Position numbers and translations under genes: made by a program. DNA of 64,000 nucleotides from Verrucomicrobiales bacterium (GTDB taxonomy: Bacteria; Verrucomicrobiota; Verrucomicrobiia; Limisphaerales; UBA9464), in contig JAIYBC010000065.1 in assembly GCA_027488845.1 (NCBI GenBank), forward strand, positions 1 through 64,000, in the 5' to 3' direction. The notes under the pieces were generated by a model that worked only from the letters and a program-made list of their open reading frames with translations, was not told the origin of the DNA and searched no databases. Shown here in pieces: positions 1-7,107 of this stretch. The stretch's first letter is position 1. Every line of letters starts with the position of its first letter.

Positions 1-642
1 CACGGGACGACCCGACGCCAGGTGCAGGCGCTCTTCCTGGAGGAGGCGGGCCACCTGCTGGGGCTTCCGCCCACACTCTTCCCCTGCTTCCGGGAGGGAC
101 GACGCACGGTGCACCGCGACAGCTTCGTGGAGGTTGAGAAGGCCTACTACGCCGTGCCGGAGGAGTACATCGGGCACGTCGTATGGGCCCGATGGGATGG
201 GCGCGAGGTGCGGATCTCGACGGAGAAGGGCGAGCAGATCCGGATGCATTGCCGGCTGGAACCGGGCCGCTTCAGCGAGTCCCTGGGAGTCGGCGGCGGG
301 CGTGGAAGCCTCCAGTCCAACCTGGACTACTGGATGGGCCGGGCCGGTGAACTCGGTGAGCCGGTCTCCCGCTGGGCCCAAGGCCTGGTGGAGCACCGGG
401 GACCGGCGTCCATCCGCTCGCTGATGGGGTTGGTGGGGCTCCACGAGCAGCATTCCTTCAAGGCCCTGAACACCGCCTGCGCCACGGCGGTGTCCCGGGG
501 CGCATGGCGGCTGAGCGACGTGCGACAACTGCTGGAGCGCCCCTCCGGGGTGCAGACCCAACTCGACTTCATGGAAGACCATCCCCTGATCCGCAACCTG
601 GCCGAGTACGGCCTGTTCCTCCGCAACCACCGCCAAACATGA
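1..642 (+). CDS. istA: IS21-family transposase IstA, C-terminal part
   Basis: The reading frame is open from the first base of the window, so only the last 213 codons of a DDE transposase are seen; the GTG at 22 is internal, not a start. IstA proteins are usually about 500 residues, and this is the region after the catalytic core: the piece around residues 30-90 (ending near VRISTEKGEQI) resembles the Mu-transposase C-terminal beta-barrel type domain. The stop codon overlaps the istB start in an ATGA arrangement, which implies translational coupling. IstA cuts and joins the element ends and works with the IstB ATPase. There is no sign of decay within the visible part. Confidence 0.9.
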   Translation, partial: HGTTRRQVQALFLEEAGHLLGLPPTLFPCFREGRRTVHRDSFVEVEKAYYAVPEEYIGHVVWARWDGREVRISTEKGEQIRMHCRLEPGRFSESLGVGGGRGSLQSNLDYWMGRAGELGEPVSRWAQGLVEHRGPASIRSLMGLVGLHEQHSFKALNTACATAVSRGAWRLSDVRQLLERPSGVQTQLDFMEDHPLIRNLAEYGLFLRNHRQT

Positions 643-1448
643 ACGACTCCCTGAAGGGTTCGGCCCGCAAGCTGATGCTCACGGGCCTGCTCTCGAGCCT
701 CGAACTGCGTCTCCAAGAGGCGCAGTCCCACCAGCTGACCCATGCCCAGTTCCTCGAACTGCTCCTCCAGGACGAGCTCAACGTCCGGCAGCAACGCCAG
801 ATCGAGCGGCGCATCAAGGCCGCCCAGTTCCGGGAGCGCCGCTGCCTGGAGGACTTCGACTGGAGCTTCAACCCCTCCATCGCACGGTCACTGGTCTATC
901 AGCTGGCGACCGCGCAGTTCGTCCGTCAGCATCGGGACCTGCTGCTCCTGGGACCGCCCGGCGTCGGCAAGAGCCACCTGGCCCAGGCCTTGGGCCACTG
1001 CGCCATCAAGGCCGGCTTCGCCGTCCTCTACGTCTCCATCTTCGACCTGATCCGGGAACTCCAGTCCGACTCCACGGCCCATGAGGCCCAGCGGACCCTG
1101 TCCCGATGGCTCAAGCCGGACCTGCTCATCATCGACGACTTCGGCATCAAGACCCTGCCACCCAAGTCGGGCGAATGCCTCCTGGAGATCATCCTGCGGC
1201 GGCACGAAACACGGTCCACCGTCATGACCTCCAACCGGCCCATCGAGGAATGGGGCAAGCTCCTGCACGACGTCCCGGCCGCCACCGCGATCATCGACCG
1301 CTTCCTCCACCACGCCGAGGTCATCCAGATCACCGGGCGAAGCTTCCGCCTCAACGAGGCGGCCCTCCAGCGCGGGCGAAACCCCGCCGCGACGACGACA
1401 ACGACGGCACCCGCCGAAACCGCCCCACGGGTCGAAACCCAGCCCTGA
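639..1448 (+). CDS. istB: IS21-family helper ATPase IstB
   Basis: This 269-residue AAA+ protein has a Walker A motif GPPGVGKS at residues 105-112 and a Walker B motif LLIIDDFG at 162-169, with the N-terminal helical segment seen in IstB proteins. Length fits the family (about 250-270). The ATG at 639 is chosen because it overlaps the istA stop codon (ATGA); an in-frame upstream start would lie far inside istA. IstB assembles on DNA and helps IstA choose and bend the target. The C-terminal tail (last about 30 residues) is alanine/threonine-rich and probably disordered. Both genes look intact here, so the element may still be active. Confidence 0.95.
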   Translation: MNDSLKGSARKLMLTGLLSSLELRLQEAQSHQLTHAQFLELLLQDELNVRQQRQIERRIKAAQFRERRCLEDFDWSFNPSIARSLVYQLATAQFVRQHRDLLLLGPPGVGKSHLAQALGHCAIKAGFAVLYVSIFDLIRELQSDSTAHEAQRTLSRWLKPDLLIIDDFGIKTLPPKSGECLLEIILRRHETRSTVMTSNRPIEEWGKLLHDVPAATAIIDRFLHHAEVIQITGRSFRLNEAALQRGRNPAATTTTTAPAETAPRVETQP

Positions 1449-1522
1449 GCGGACAGCACCTCGCCCAACTCCCATCCTTGCCTTGAACCTCAAAACCTAG
1501 CCATAAACCAACCCGTTCCGGG

Positions 1523-1604
1523 TGGCTGGTTTTGAATCCTCCACTTTCGACCCCCACTGGCTGGTTTTGAAATCCGACTTTCGACCCTAGGTGGCTGGTT
1601 TTGA
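1523..1604 (+). repeat. Triplicated terminal repeat of the IS21 element
   Basis: The 13-mer TGGCTGGTTTTGA occurs at 1523-1535, 1558-1570 and 1592-1604, so the copies are spaced 35 and 34 bp. Between them ACTTTCGACCC appears at 1543-1553 and 1577-1587. IS21-family ends usually carry several such copies as transposase binding sites. The outermost copy also supplies the last codons and stop of the truncated minus-strand gene beside it. Confidence 0.85.
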
Positions 1605-2717
1605 TACGACCGGTGACACGATCTCCAGCGAGTCTGGGACCCGTCCGAGCTCCGATGGACTGGCAAGCCAGTCGCACATGTCGGCCAACGCGGCGAAGGA
1701 CGGATCCCGGGCGGCAGGCGGGATCAGGTCATCTCGGCCGAGCTCCTTCAGGAACTGCTGGGCGCCGGCCGTCGTCCTCCAGTCGTCGCAGAGCTTCACC
1801 AGACGGCGGAGCCCGGACTTGAGTCCCAGTTTTGCCGCGGTACCGGCAGCCTCAATGCGAACCGTCGGTATCGGACTTCCCTCTGCCGCGGCCAACAGTT
1901 CCGCGCGCCCCGCCCGACCGAGGTGGGCAATCGCGGCAACGGCCTCGAGCTGCTCCTCCCCGTCCGACGGATCGGGATCGCGGATCCACTGCAGGATACG
2001 CCGACGCCCGGAGGGGTTGTCGAACGGATGCCGGAGCCCTGCCTCCTTCCCCGCGGACCGGTTCGCTACCCATAGGAGACTTCGGCCGAAATTCCCGGCT
2101 GGCACCTCCACCGAAACCGCCGAGAACAGGCGTCGGAGCTGTGGATGCCCAGGTCCGTAGTTCGAAAGAACATTCCCCCACTGGTAGGAGTCCGACTCCC
2201 AGCCGCCCCGTGCAACCGACACAATCCTGTCGGTGCCCTCGGCTGTCCCATACCGTGCGAGGATGCCCAGGATCGAGAACACCAAATCCCCGCAATCCTC
2301 TTCCGGTTTCCGGCCCTTCCCGGCGAGCCCGTCGAGGCAGTGCACCAGGAGAGGCAACCCTTCTCCGGTCAAGAAAAGCCCGGCCGGATTCCCCAAGTTG
2401 GACACCTTGCGAAACAACCCCACAGCCGACATGAGGCGACGAAAGGAATCGGTCTTCCGATCCGACTCCAACGCCCGAAGAAGATCGCAGATCGCGACCG
2501 CATCGGTAAGGGAACTCACCTTGTAATCCTTCAGTGGACGGAGAGCGGCTCTCAGATCCCCGGAAGCGAGGCCAACTTCGATCGCTTGGACCAGCGCGGA
2601 AGACTTTCGGGCCGAGTTGGCGCGACCGATGCGAGGTCCCTGCACGACTGGAGTGGACTTCGATCCCTGGATCCTCCCCCCACTCCGGTTTTTGGAAGAG
2701 GACACCTTCTTGGACAT
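1587..2717 (-). CDS. HEAT-like repeat protein with its 3' end replaced by the IS21 end
   Basis: About 376 residues from the ATG at 2717 (MSKKVSSSKN), chosen over an upstream start at 2846 because the extra 43 codons run through a REP-like sequence. The N-terminus is basic and low-complexity; the rest is helical, with HEAT-like units, clearest near VRIEAAGTAAKLG. The ending ALADMCDWLA...LEIVS resembles the penultimate part of a family in which more sequence would be expected after it. Here the last codons (VSKPAT and the stop) are read from the IS repeat at 1592-1604, so I infer loss of the native C-terminus by insertion. Function is unknown; HEAT repeats normally mediate protein contacts. Confidence 0.6.
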   Translation of the reverse strand: MSKKVSSSKNRSGGRIQGSKSTPVVQGPRIGRANSARKSSALVQAIEVGLASGDLRAALRPLKDYKVSSLTDAVAICDLLRALESDRKTDSFRRLMSAVGLFRKVSNLGNPAGLFLTGEGLPLLVHCLDGLAGKGRKPEEDCGDLVFSILGILARYGTAEGTDRIVSVARGGWESDSYQWGNVLSNYGPGHPQLRRLFSAVSVEVPAGNFGRSLLWVANRSAGKEAGLRHPFDNPSGRRRILQWIRDPDPSDGEEQLEAVAAIAHLGRAGRAELLAAAEGSPIPTVRIEAAGTAAKLGLKSGLRRLVKLCDDWRTTAGAQQFLKELGRDDLIPPAARDPSFAALADMCDWLASPSELGRVPDSLEIVSPVVSKPAT

Positions 2718-2772
2718 GGCTGAAACTTGTAACGAACCGCTCGGGCCGTTCAAGCCGAGGCCGTCACTTCCC

Positions 2773-2796
2773 AAGGGGTCAGTCCTCACTTTTGAC
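2773..2796 (+). repeat. REP-like 24-mer, copy 1
   Basis: The 24-base motif beginning AAGGGGTCAGTCCTCA and ending TTTTGAC matches copy 2 (3656-3679) with one difference and copy 3 (inverted, 4669-4692) with two. Copies 1 and 2 are direct repeats around the AT-rich gene at 2900-3520. Confidence 0.75.
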
Positions 2797-2899
2797 ACCG
2801 AGAACTGAGCGCACTGCCGAGGCCCTTCACCCACGCACCTTGCCATTCCGTACTCCGGCAGTCCTCTTCAAGCCTCTCCAGGAACCGCCAAACACCACC

Positions 2900-3520
2900 C
2901 TATTTTGGGGCAATATAAACGAATGAATTCTCCGAAAACGCTCTGTATACACCATCAGACGCAATTTTTTTAACAGCACTTTCGCAACCGAACACAATCC
3001 CATAAACCAGTCCAGCGGACGACCAAAACTGGACCGCTTCGATGATACTCCCATCCGCACACTCAGGCGACTCAGTCACAAATACCAAACAAGATTTCGG
3101 TAGAACATATGAAGGTCGCTCTCTCAACTCTGAAATCTTTTTGAAATAACTATCATCCATTCGCGACTTACGCACATCAACCACAAGATCATGAACCTCG
3201 CTTCGTAAATCAAGCACCCTACTCTCAAGACTTAGAGACCACGCATAAGTCTTGACCCGACTAAATTCAACACAAACAGCAACACCAAAACAACATAGAA
3301 TAAAAGCCGCTACGTCAGAGCCTCTTTCCCTGATTGACGAATTACGCTTAGACCGCGAAGCAATTCGAGAAAAAGTAATCCACACTATAAATACAAAATA
3401 TAAAATTAAAATCTTTGCCGCAAGACTGCAAGATTTAAAGTGAACACAATCCATGCTGTCATTGAGCCCAACCAACAAAGACAACCCAACCCCAACAATT
3501 GGTAATATTAAATAAAACAT
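2900..3520 (-). CDS. Hypothetical membrane protein, AT-rich
   Basis: 206 residues with three hydrophobic segments (about 2-18, 34-52 and 69-86), then a charged, probably coiled segment (about 95-135) and a soluble C-terminal part of about 70 residues. I do not recognise a family. Base composition is very unlike the neighbours: only 15 of 60 bases in 3361-3420 are G or C, and codons end mainly in A or T. The gene lies between two direct REP-like copies. Both facts point to recent acquisition. The ATG at 3518-3520 is the natural start. It could be an immunity-like or phage/island protein, but nothing in the sequence shows that. Confidence 0.65.
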   Translation of the reverse strand: MFYLILPIVGVGLSLLVGLNDSMDCVHFKSCSLAAKILILYFVFIVWITFSRIASRSKRNSSIRERGSDVAAFILCCFGVAVCVEFSRVKTYAWSLSLESRVLDLRSEVHDLVVDVRKSRMDDSYFKKISELRERPSYVLPKSCLVFVTESPECADGSIIEAVQFWSSAGLVYGIVFGCESAVKKIASDGVYRAFSENSFVYIAPK

Positions 3521-3655
3521 GTTGCCTACTCGTGATTACCTAAATCGTTTCTGATTGGAACCCAACTCCACGCGCGAAATTCTGGCGAGTATGCATTCGA
3601 ATTCAACCGACATCCCTCTGGGGCATCTCGGAAACTCCCTCGCAGACAGACGAGA

Positions 3656-3679
3656 AAGGGGTCAGTCCTCATTTTTGAC
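3656..3679 (+). repeat. REP-like 24-mer, copy 2 (overlaps the RAYT stop)
   Basis: Same motif and orientation as copy 1, with one base changed. It contains the last codons and the stop of the RAYT gene at 3662-4636 and forms an inverted pair with copy 3 at 4669-4692 on the other side of that gene. Confidence 0.8.
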
Positions 3680-4636
3680 CCTTTGATCCGGCCGAGACAC
3701 CGGCCTTGACTCGGCGGAGGTGGGAGCGCGCAGCAGGTTGGAGACGTGGGTCCAACTACCCATCTCAAGACGGCGGGCGATCCAGGCCAATGTCCGGGTG
3801 GTCTCCAGCCGGAGCCGCCGGGCCATGAGCACCTTCCCGGGATCGCCCTTCCGGCGCTTCCCAAGTTCCGCATCCGTCCAATGGAGCTTCGCCAATTCCT
3901 CCCGGAGAATGCGCTCCGCCTTGGCTTCGTCGCCCTCGCTCCGCGCGGCTCCCAGGTGATCGGGCCTGAAGCGGGGGAGTTCCCGTTCCAGCAACCGCTC
4001 CTTCAACTCGGCTCCGCCGAAGTACCAGCCGCGCCGAATCTCCTTCCAGGCCTCCGGTCGTTCCAGCCGACGGGATTCGGTCTGCTCCTCGAAGCGACGA
4101 CGCCCCGAACTCCGGGACGGGTCCAGCCGCATCTCGCCATACAGGCGGTCCACCCGAAGCCAAGGCCATCGAGCGGTGGGCGGCTTCAGGTACTCGGCAA
4201 AACTGCTCCAGGGGTAGGCCTTCAGCGGCTCTTCCGGCTTTACCAGGCAGGCGCGGGCGGGATTGAGATGCACGTACTCGCAGACGGTCAGGAAATAGCC
4301 AGGCGACTCCCCATCCACGACCAGCGCCTTGTACCGGCCGCCGAACAGATGGCCCGTGGTCCGATGTCGCCGGTTGAAGCGACCGGTGAAGGTGCCGAGG
4401 AACCACTTCATCCCGGCCACCAGGTTCGGCTTCGGCGTCTCCAGGACGAGGTGGAAATGGTTCCCCATCAGGCACACCGCGTGCACCTCCCAATCCGTCC
4501 TCCGGCACACCTCCCCGAGCGTCTCCAGGAACCGTCGCCGGTCCGTGTCGTCCCGGAAGATCGCCTCCTTCCGGTCCCCTCGGCTCATCACGTGATACAC
4601 CGCCCCCTCAAACTCCATCCTCAATGCCCGGGCCAT
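3662..4636 (-). CDS. REP-associated tyrosine transposase (Y1/HUH family)
   Basis: 324 residues. The N-terminal 150 form a Y1 transposase domain: the HUH motif is H60-F61-H62 in MGNHFHLVLE, and the catalytic tyrosine is most likely Y121 in YVHLNPARA. RAYT proteins nick single-stranded REP DNA and are thought to mobilise REP sequences in trans. The C-terminal half is basic and includes a segment (around residues 245-310) like a DnaA-type or helix-turn-helix DNA-binding region, as in longer RAYTs. The final residues RVKNED and the stop lie inside the REP copy at 3656-3679, and an inverted copy lies 33 bp upstream of the start. The domain looks intact and probably functional. Confidence 0.92.
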   Translation of the reverse strand: MARALRMEFEGAVYHVMSRGDRKEAIFRDDTDRRRFLETLGEVCRRTDWEVHAVCLMGNHFHLVLETPKPNLVAGMKWFLGTFTGRFNRRHRTTGHLFGGRYKALVVDGESPGYFLTVCEYVHLNPARACLVKPEEPLKAYPWSSFAEYLKPPTARWPWLRVDRLYGEMRLDPSRSSGRRRFEEQTESRRLERPEAWKEIRRGWYFGGAELKERLLERELPRFRPDHLGAARSEGDEAKAERILREELAKLHWTDAELGKRRKGDPGKVLMARRLRLETTRTLAWIARRLEMGSWTHVSNLLRAPTSAESRPVSRPDQRVKNED

Positions 4637-4668
4637 GCCGCCAAAACGTCTGGTCTCGCCGAATTCGT

Positions 4669-4692
4669 GTCAATAGTGAGAACTGACCCCTT
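4669..4692 (-). repeat. REP-like 24-mer, copy 3 (inverted)
   Basis: The reverse complement matches copy 1 at 22 of 24 positions. With copy 2 it forms an inverted pair bracketing the RAYT gene. The rest of the 235-bp gap up to 4871 contains a short direct repeat (AAGGGTGCC-like, about 4733-4748) and no convincing gene. Confidence 0.75.
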
Positions 4693-4871
4693 TGGACGGT
4701 GGAGTAGGATGTGGAAGGAGGCTCCACAACCAAGGGTGCCAAGGGTGCAATGAGGGAAGACGTTCACGGATCTGAACGAATGCAGAAGACCTCGGCCACG
4801 ACCGGTACCCAATCGTCGGGACCCGGAATCGTTGGGCGTCGTCGCTCTGCACCACCCGATTGCATTCCGGT

Positions 4872-5447
4872 TCACGGCACCGGCTTGCGGGGCGGGGCGA
4901 ACTTCTCCTGGAGCATCTGGAGCGTGTAGGCGTTGCCCCGGTCGAAGAAGGCCCGCATCTGGACCGACTCGGGTTCGTCGGTGAAGCCAAGGCCTACGAC
5001 GCGCATCCGCGTGCGGTCCTCCGCCGCCGGCTCGAAGTGGATCACGGTCCACATCGACTTCACCGCCTCGGGGAACGGGAAGCCGGTCGGGGCCCGGTCC
5101 ACCCGGATGGACAGCATCCGCTCCGGTTCGAAGGACAGGATGCGGTTCACGATGGTGTTGGTGTCGCCCAACACGCCGTCGGACCGGTAGTTGGCCCGCA
5201 TCTTCCCATCGAGTTTCAGGTCGATGTCCGCCAGCGGGGCCATCCACGAACGCAGCCCGGCGCTCGTGGTGAACGCCTCCCACACCGCCTTCACCGGCGC
5301 TTCGATCAGGCCTTCCGTCACCAGCGGTTCCGCCGCCTGCGATCTCGGCACCGCCGCGGAACCAAGGAACGCCAGGGCCAGAAGGATGCCCACAACGACG
5401 ACGAAGCGGGCGGTGGGGAAGCCTCGTTCGGACGGAATGGCCTTCAT
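4872..5447 (-). CDS. Exported SRPBCC (AHSA1-like) domain protein
   Basis: 191 residues from the ATG at 5447; an upstream in-frame start at 5501 would put extra residues before the signal peptide. Residues 1-39 are a signal peptide (basic start, hydrophobic core VVVVGILLALAFLG, then AAVPRSQAAE). The remainder has the START-like pattern of the Activator of Hsp90 homologue 1 family: the opening EGLIEAPVKAVWEAFT, the TSAGLRSWMAP segment and the long C-terminal helix. These domains bind hydrophobic ligands; export makes an Hsp90 role unlikely. No operon partner: it lies alone between the RAYT region and another minus-strand gene. Confidence 0.8.
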   Translation of the reverse strand: MKAIPSERGFPTARFVVVVGILLALAFLGSAAVPRSQAAEPLVTEGLIEAPVKAVWEAFTTSAGLRSWMAPLADIDLKLDGKMRANYRSDGVLGDTNTIVNRILSFEPERMLSIRVDRAPTGFPFPEAVKSMWTVIHFEPAAEDRTRMRVVGLGFTDEPESVQMRAFFDRGNAYTLQMLQEKFAPPRKPVP

Positions 5448-5538
5448 GCACCCAGCGTGTGGTGCGCCCGGGGAATGTTCAATCGGAGCGGAGGCCGACA
5501 TGGCGAACCTGGAGGCCGACCGACGGCTTCGGTCCGAT

Positions 5539-6204
5539 TCAGAAGGTCCAGCGGTACTTCAATCCCAGGCTGAATCCGCTCTCCTCCTGTTGAAACGGAA
5601 GGCGGACCGCCTCGTAGGTGGCGTCGGGGCGGAAGATTCCCAGACCGGTGTTCCGCTTGAGCCGTGGATCCACCCAACGTTCGAGGAATTCATCCCAGAC
5701 GGTGGCTCCCCGGAAACCGGAGTCCGGCCCCTGAAGGGCAGGCCGTCCGACGGCTTCGTCCACATGCAGGCTTCCCCGTTGCACCCGGGCGAAGAAGTCC
5801 CGCTCCGCCTCGGTCATCTCCCGGGCATCCGGGGTCCTGAGGCCGGTCGACCCCAGGTCTCCCGACGGAATCGGCAAGGCATAGCGGACCCGGAGTTCGG
5901 CCGGCAACGGCGGGAAAATCATCGCGGCGGGATCGATCGGTCCGGAAGGCGCCGGAGGCTTCGGGACCACCACCGTTGAACCGGTCGAATCCGGCGACAC
6001 CGGTCGCGGTGCCGGCTTCGGCCAGAGCACGGCGACAGCGGTCAGGACTCCGGCCACCAAGAGACCGGCGACACTTCGTTGTACCCGGGAAGCCACGTGA
6101 AATCGTTGGAATCCTCCTGCGTCGCCGGCGGCTCGGCCAGACTGAATCCGATCCGAAGCACCCCGGCGTCCGAAACGGCCAGATCGTCCCCAAAACACCG
6201 CCAT
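5539..6204 (-). CDS. Hypothetical protein with one N-terminal membrane segment
   Basis: 221 residues if it starts at 6204; a GTG at 6096 would give a shorter product starting just before the hydrophobic segment VAGLLVAGVLTAVAVLW, which is more like a signal anchor. A proline-rich stretch follows (residues 62-95). The end, SGFSLGLKYRWTF, with alternating hydrophobic residues and a terminal Phe, resembles the last strand of an outer-membrane beta-barrel, but the protein is too short for a full barrel. I do not recognise a family. A competing frame exists on the same strand, so gene status is moderately supported only. Confidence 0.5.
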   Translation of the reverse strand: MAVFWGRSGRFGRRGASDRIQSGRAAGDAGGFQRFHVASRVQRSVAGLLVAGVLTAVAVLWPKPAPRPVSPDSTGSTVVVPKPPAPSGPIDPAAMIFPPLPAELRVRYALPIPSGDLGSTGLRTPDAREMTEAERDFFARVQRGSLHVDEAVGRPALQGPDSGFRGATVWDEFLERWVDPRLKRNTGLGIFRPDATYEAVRLPFQQEESGFSLGLKYRWTF

Positions 6205-6427
6205 CGCCAGGCAGCGTCTTCAGGAATCCGTGAAATCCGTGTCTCCCCCTCCGCAGGTCGACGGATTCGCGGCCGAGCAGGAGTCCCCTGCACATCCAAC
6301 CCGGTTCCATCCCGTTTCGGCTCGGATTCATCCCGCCGAAGACCGGTTTCATCTCAGGCCGAAGGCGCCGCGCCGGGGAATCCGTAATGTGTGGCCATCG
6401 ACCGAACGCGGAATGCGGGAGGTTGAA

Positions 6428-6444
6428 CGAAACAAAACCGAAAC
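6428..6444 (+). promoter_or_regulatory. Direct repeat CGAAAC-N5-CGAAAC before the EF-hand gene
   Basis: CGAAAC occurs at 6428-6433 and 6439-6444, one 11-bp step apart and 27 bp before the EF-hand start at 6471. Half sites spaced 11 bp suit a dimeric regulator bound to one face of the helix. The function is inference; chance is possible. Confidence 0.3.
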
Positions 6445-6470
6445 GTCCGCAACACACACAAAGGAATCCC

Positions 6471-7016
6471 ATGAAGAACATCACCCAGCTCGCCCTGACC
6501 GCCATCGCCACCCTCGCCCTCGGCACCGCCGTGTTGGCCGAAGCCGCTCCCGAAGGCGGCAAGGGCGGACGCGGACGCGGCGGTCGCCCGGGCGGCCCGC
6601 CGTCCCCGGACCGCATCGTCGCCCAGTACGGCCAGATCGCGTCCTACGACACCAACAAGGACGGCAAGCTCGACGACACCGAGAAGAAGGCGATCGCCGA
6701 TGCCATCGCCGCCGGCACCCTGAAGGCTCCGGCCGGCCGCCCCGGCCCTGGCCCCGAGGGCGAGGCCCCGGACGCGAGCAAGGTCGTCGAGCGCATGACC
6801 CGCATGTACCCGAAGATCGCCGCGTTCGACACCAACCACGACGGCGCCCTCGACGACAACGAGGTCGCGGCGCTCAAGACCGCGATGGAGAGCGGCGAAC
6901 TGAAGCCCGAGGGCGGACGCGGCCGGGGTCCGCGCGGTGGCGAAGGTGACGGCGAGGGCAAGGGCGAAGGCCGCGGTCCGAAGGGCCGCAAGGGCCACGG
7001 CGCCCCGCAGGCCTGA
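6471..7016 (+). CDS. Secreted EF-hand calcium-binding protein
   Basis: 181 residues from the ATG at 6471, preceded by AAAGGA 7-12 bp upstream, the best ribosome site in the area; an upstream start at 6387 would bury the signal peptide. Residues 1-25 are a signal peptide (ALTAIATLALGTAVLAEA). Two canonical EF-hand loops follow: DTNKDGKLDDTE at 60-71 and DTNHDGALDDNE at 120-131, both with acidic ligands at positions 1, 3, 5, 9 and 12. They are separated and flanked by Gly/Arg/Pro-rich linkers, including a C-terminal GRGRGPRGGEGDGEG tail. Similar small EF-hand proteins are common in PVC bacteria; the role is unknown. A strong hairpin terminates it, and a LytS/LytR pair follows on the same strand. 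Confidence 0.88.
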   Translation: MKNITQLALTAIATLALGTAVLAEAAPEGGKGGRGRGGRPGGPPSPDRIVAQYGQIASYDTNKDGKLDDTEKKAIADAIAAGTLKAPAGRPGPGPEGEAPDASKVVERMTRMYPKIAAFDTNHDGALDDNEVAALKTAMESGELKPEGGRGRGPRGGEGDGEGKGEGRGPKGRKGHGAPQA

Positions 7017-7046
7017 GGTCTGAACACCGACATCGGATGAACGAAA

Positions 7047-7074
7047 CCGCCGGTCCGGCCTCCCGGACCGGCGG
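7047..7074 (+). terminator. Hairpin terminator after the EF-hand gene
   Basis: A perfect 12-bp stem (CCGCCGGTCCGG at 7047-7058 with its complement at 7063-7074) closes on a 4-base loop and is followed by ACTTGTTTCTCC. The T run is poor but the stem is very stable. It separates the EF-hand gene from the kinase gene starting at 7108. Confidence 0.75.
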
Positions 7075-7107
7075 ACTTGTTTCTCCCCACCGACAGCCTG
7101 TCCCTCC

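Larger units (their letters stand above)
1..1604 (+). mobile_element. IS21-family insertion sequence, right-hand part
   Basis: The left edge of the window falls inside this element, so its left end and the start of istA are missing. What is present is the end of istA, the overlapping istB and a non-coding right end carrying three copies of a short repeat (1523-1604). This gene order, the ATGA overlap and multiple terminal repeats are typical of the IS21 family. The right boundary is placed at the last repeat because the neighbouring HEAT-like gene continues from about there; it could be off by several bases. A target-site duplication cannot be tested without the left end. Confidence 0.88.

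Noticed and set aside
4711-4929. Small plus-strand open frame after the RAYT gene
   Set aside because: No ribosome site, no motif, and it overlaps the end of the SRPBCC gene.
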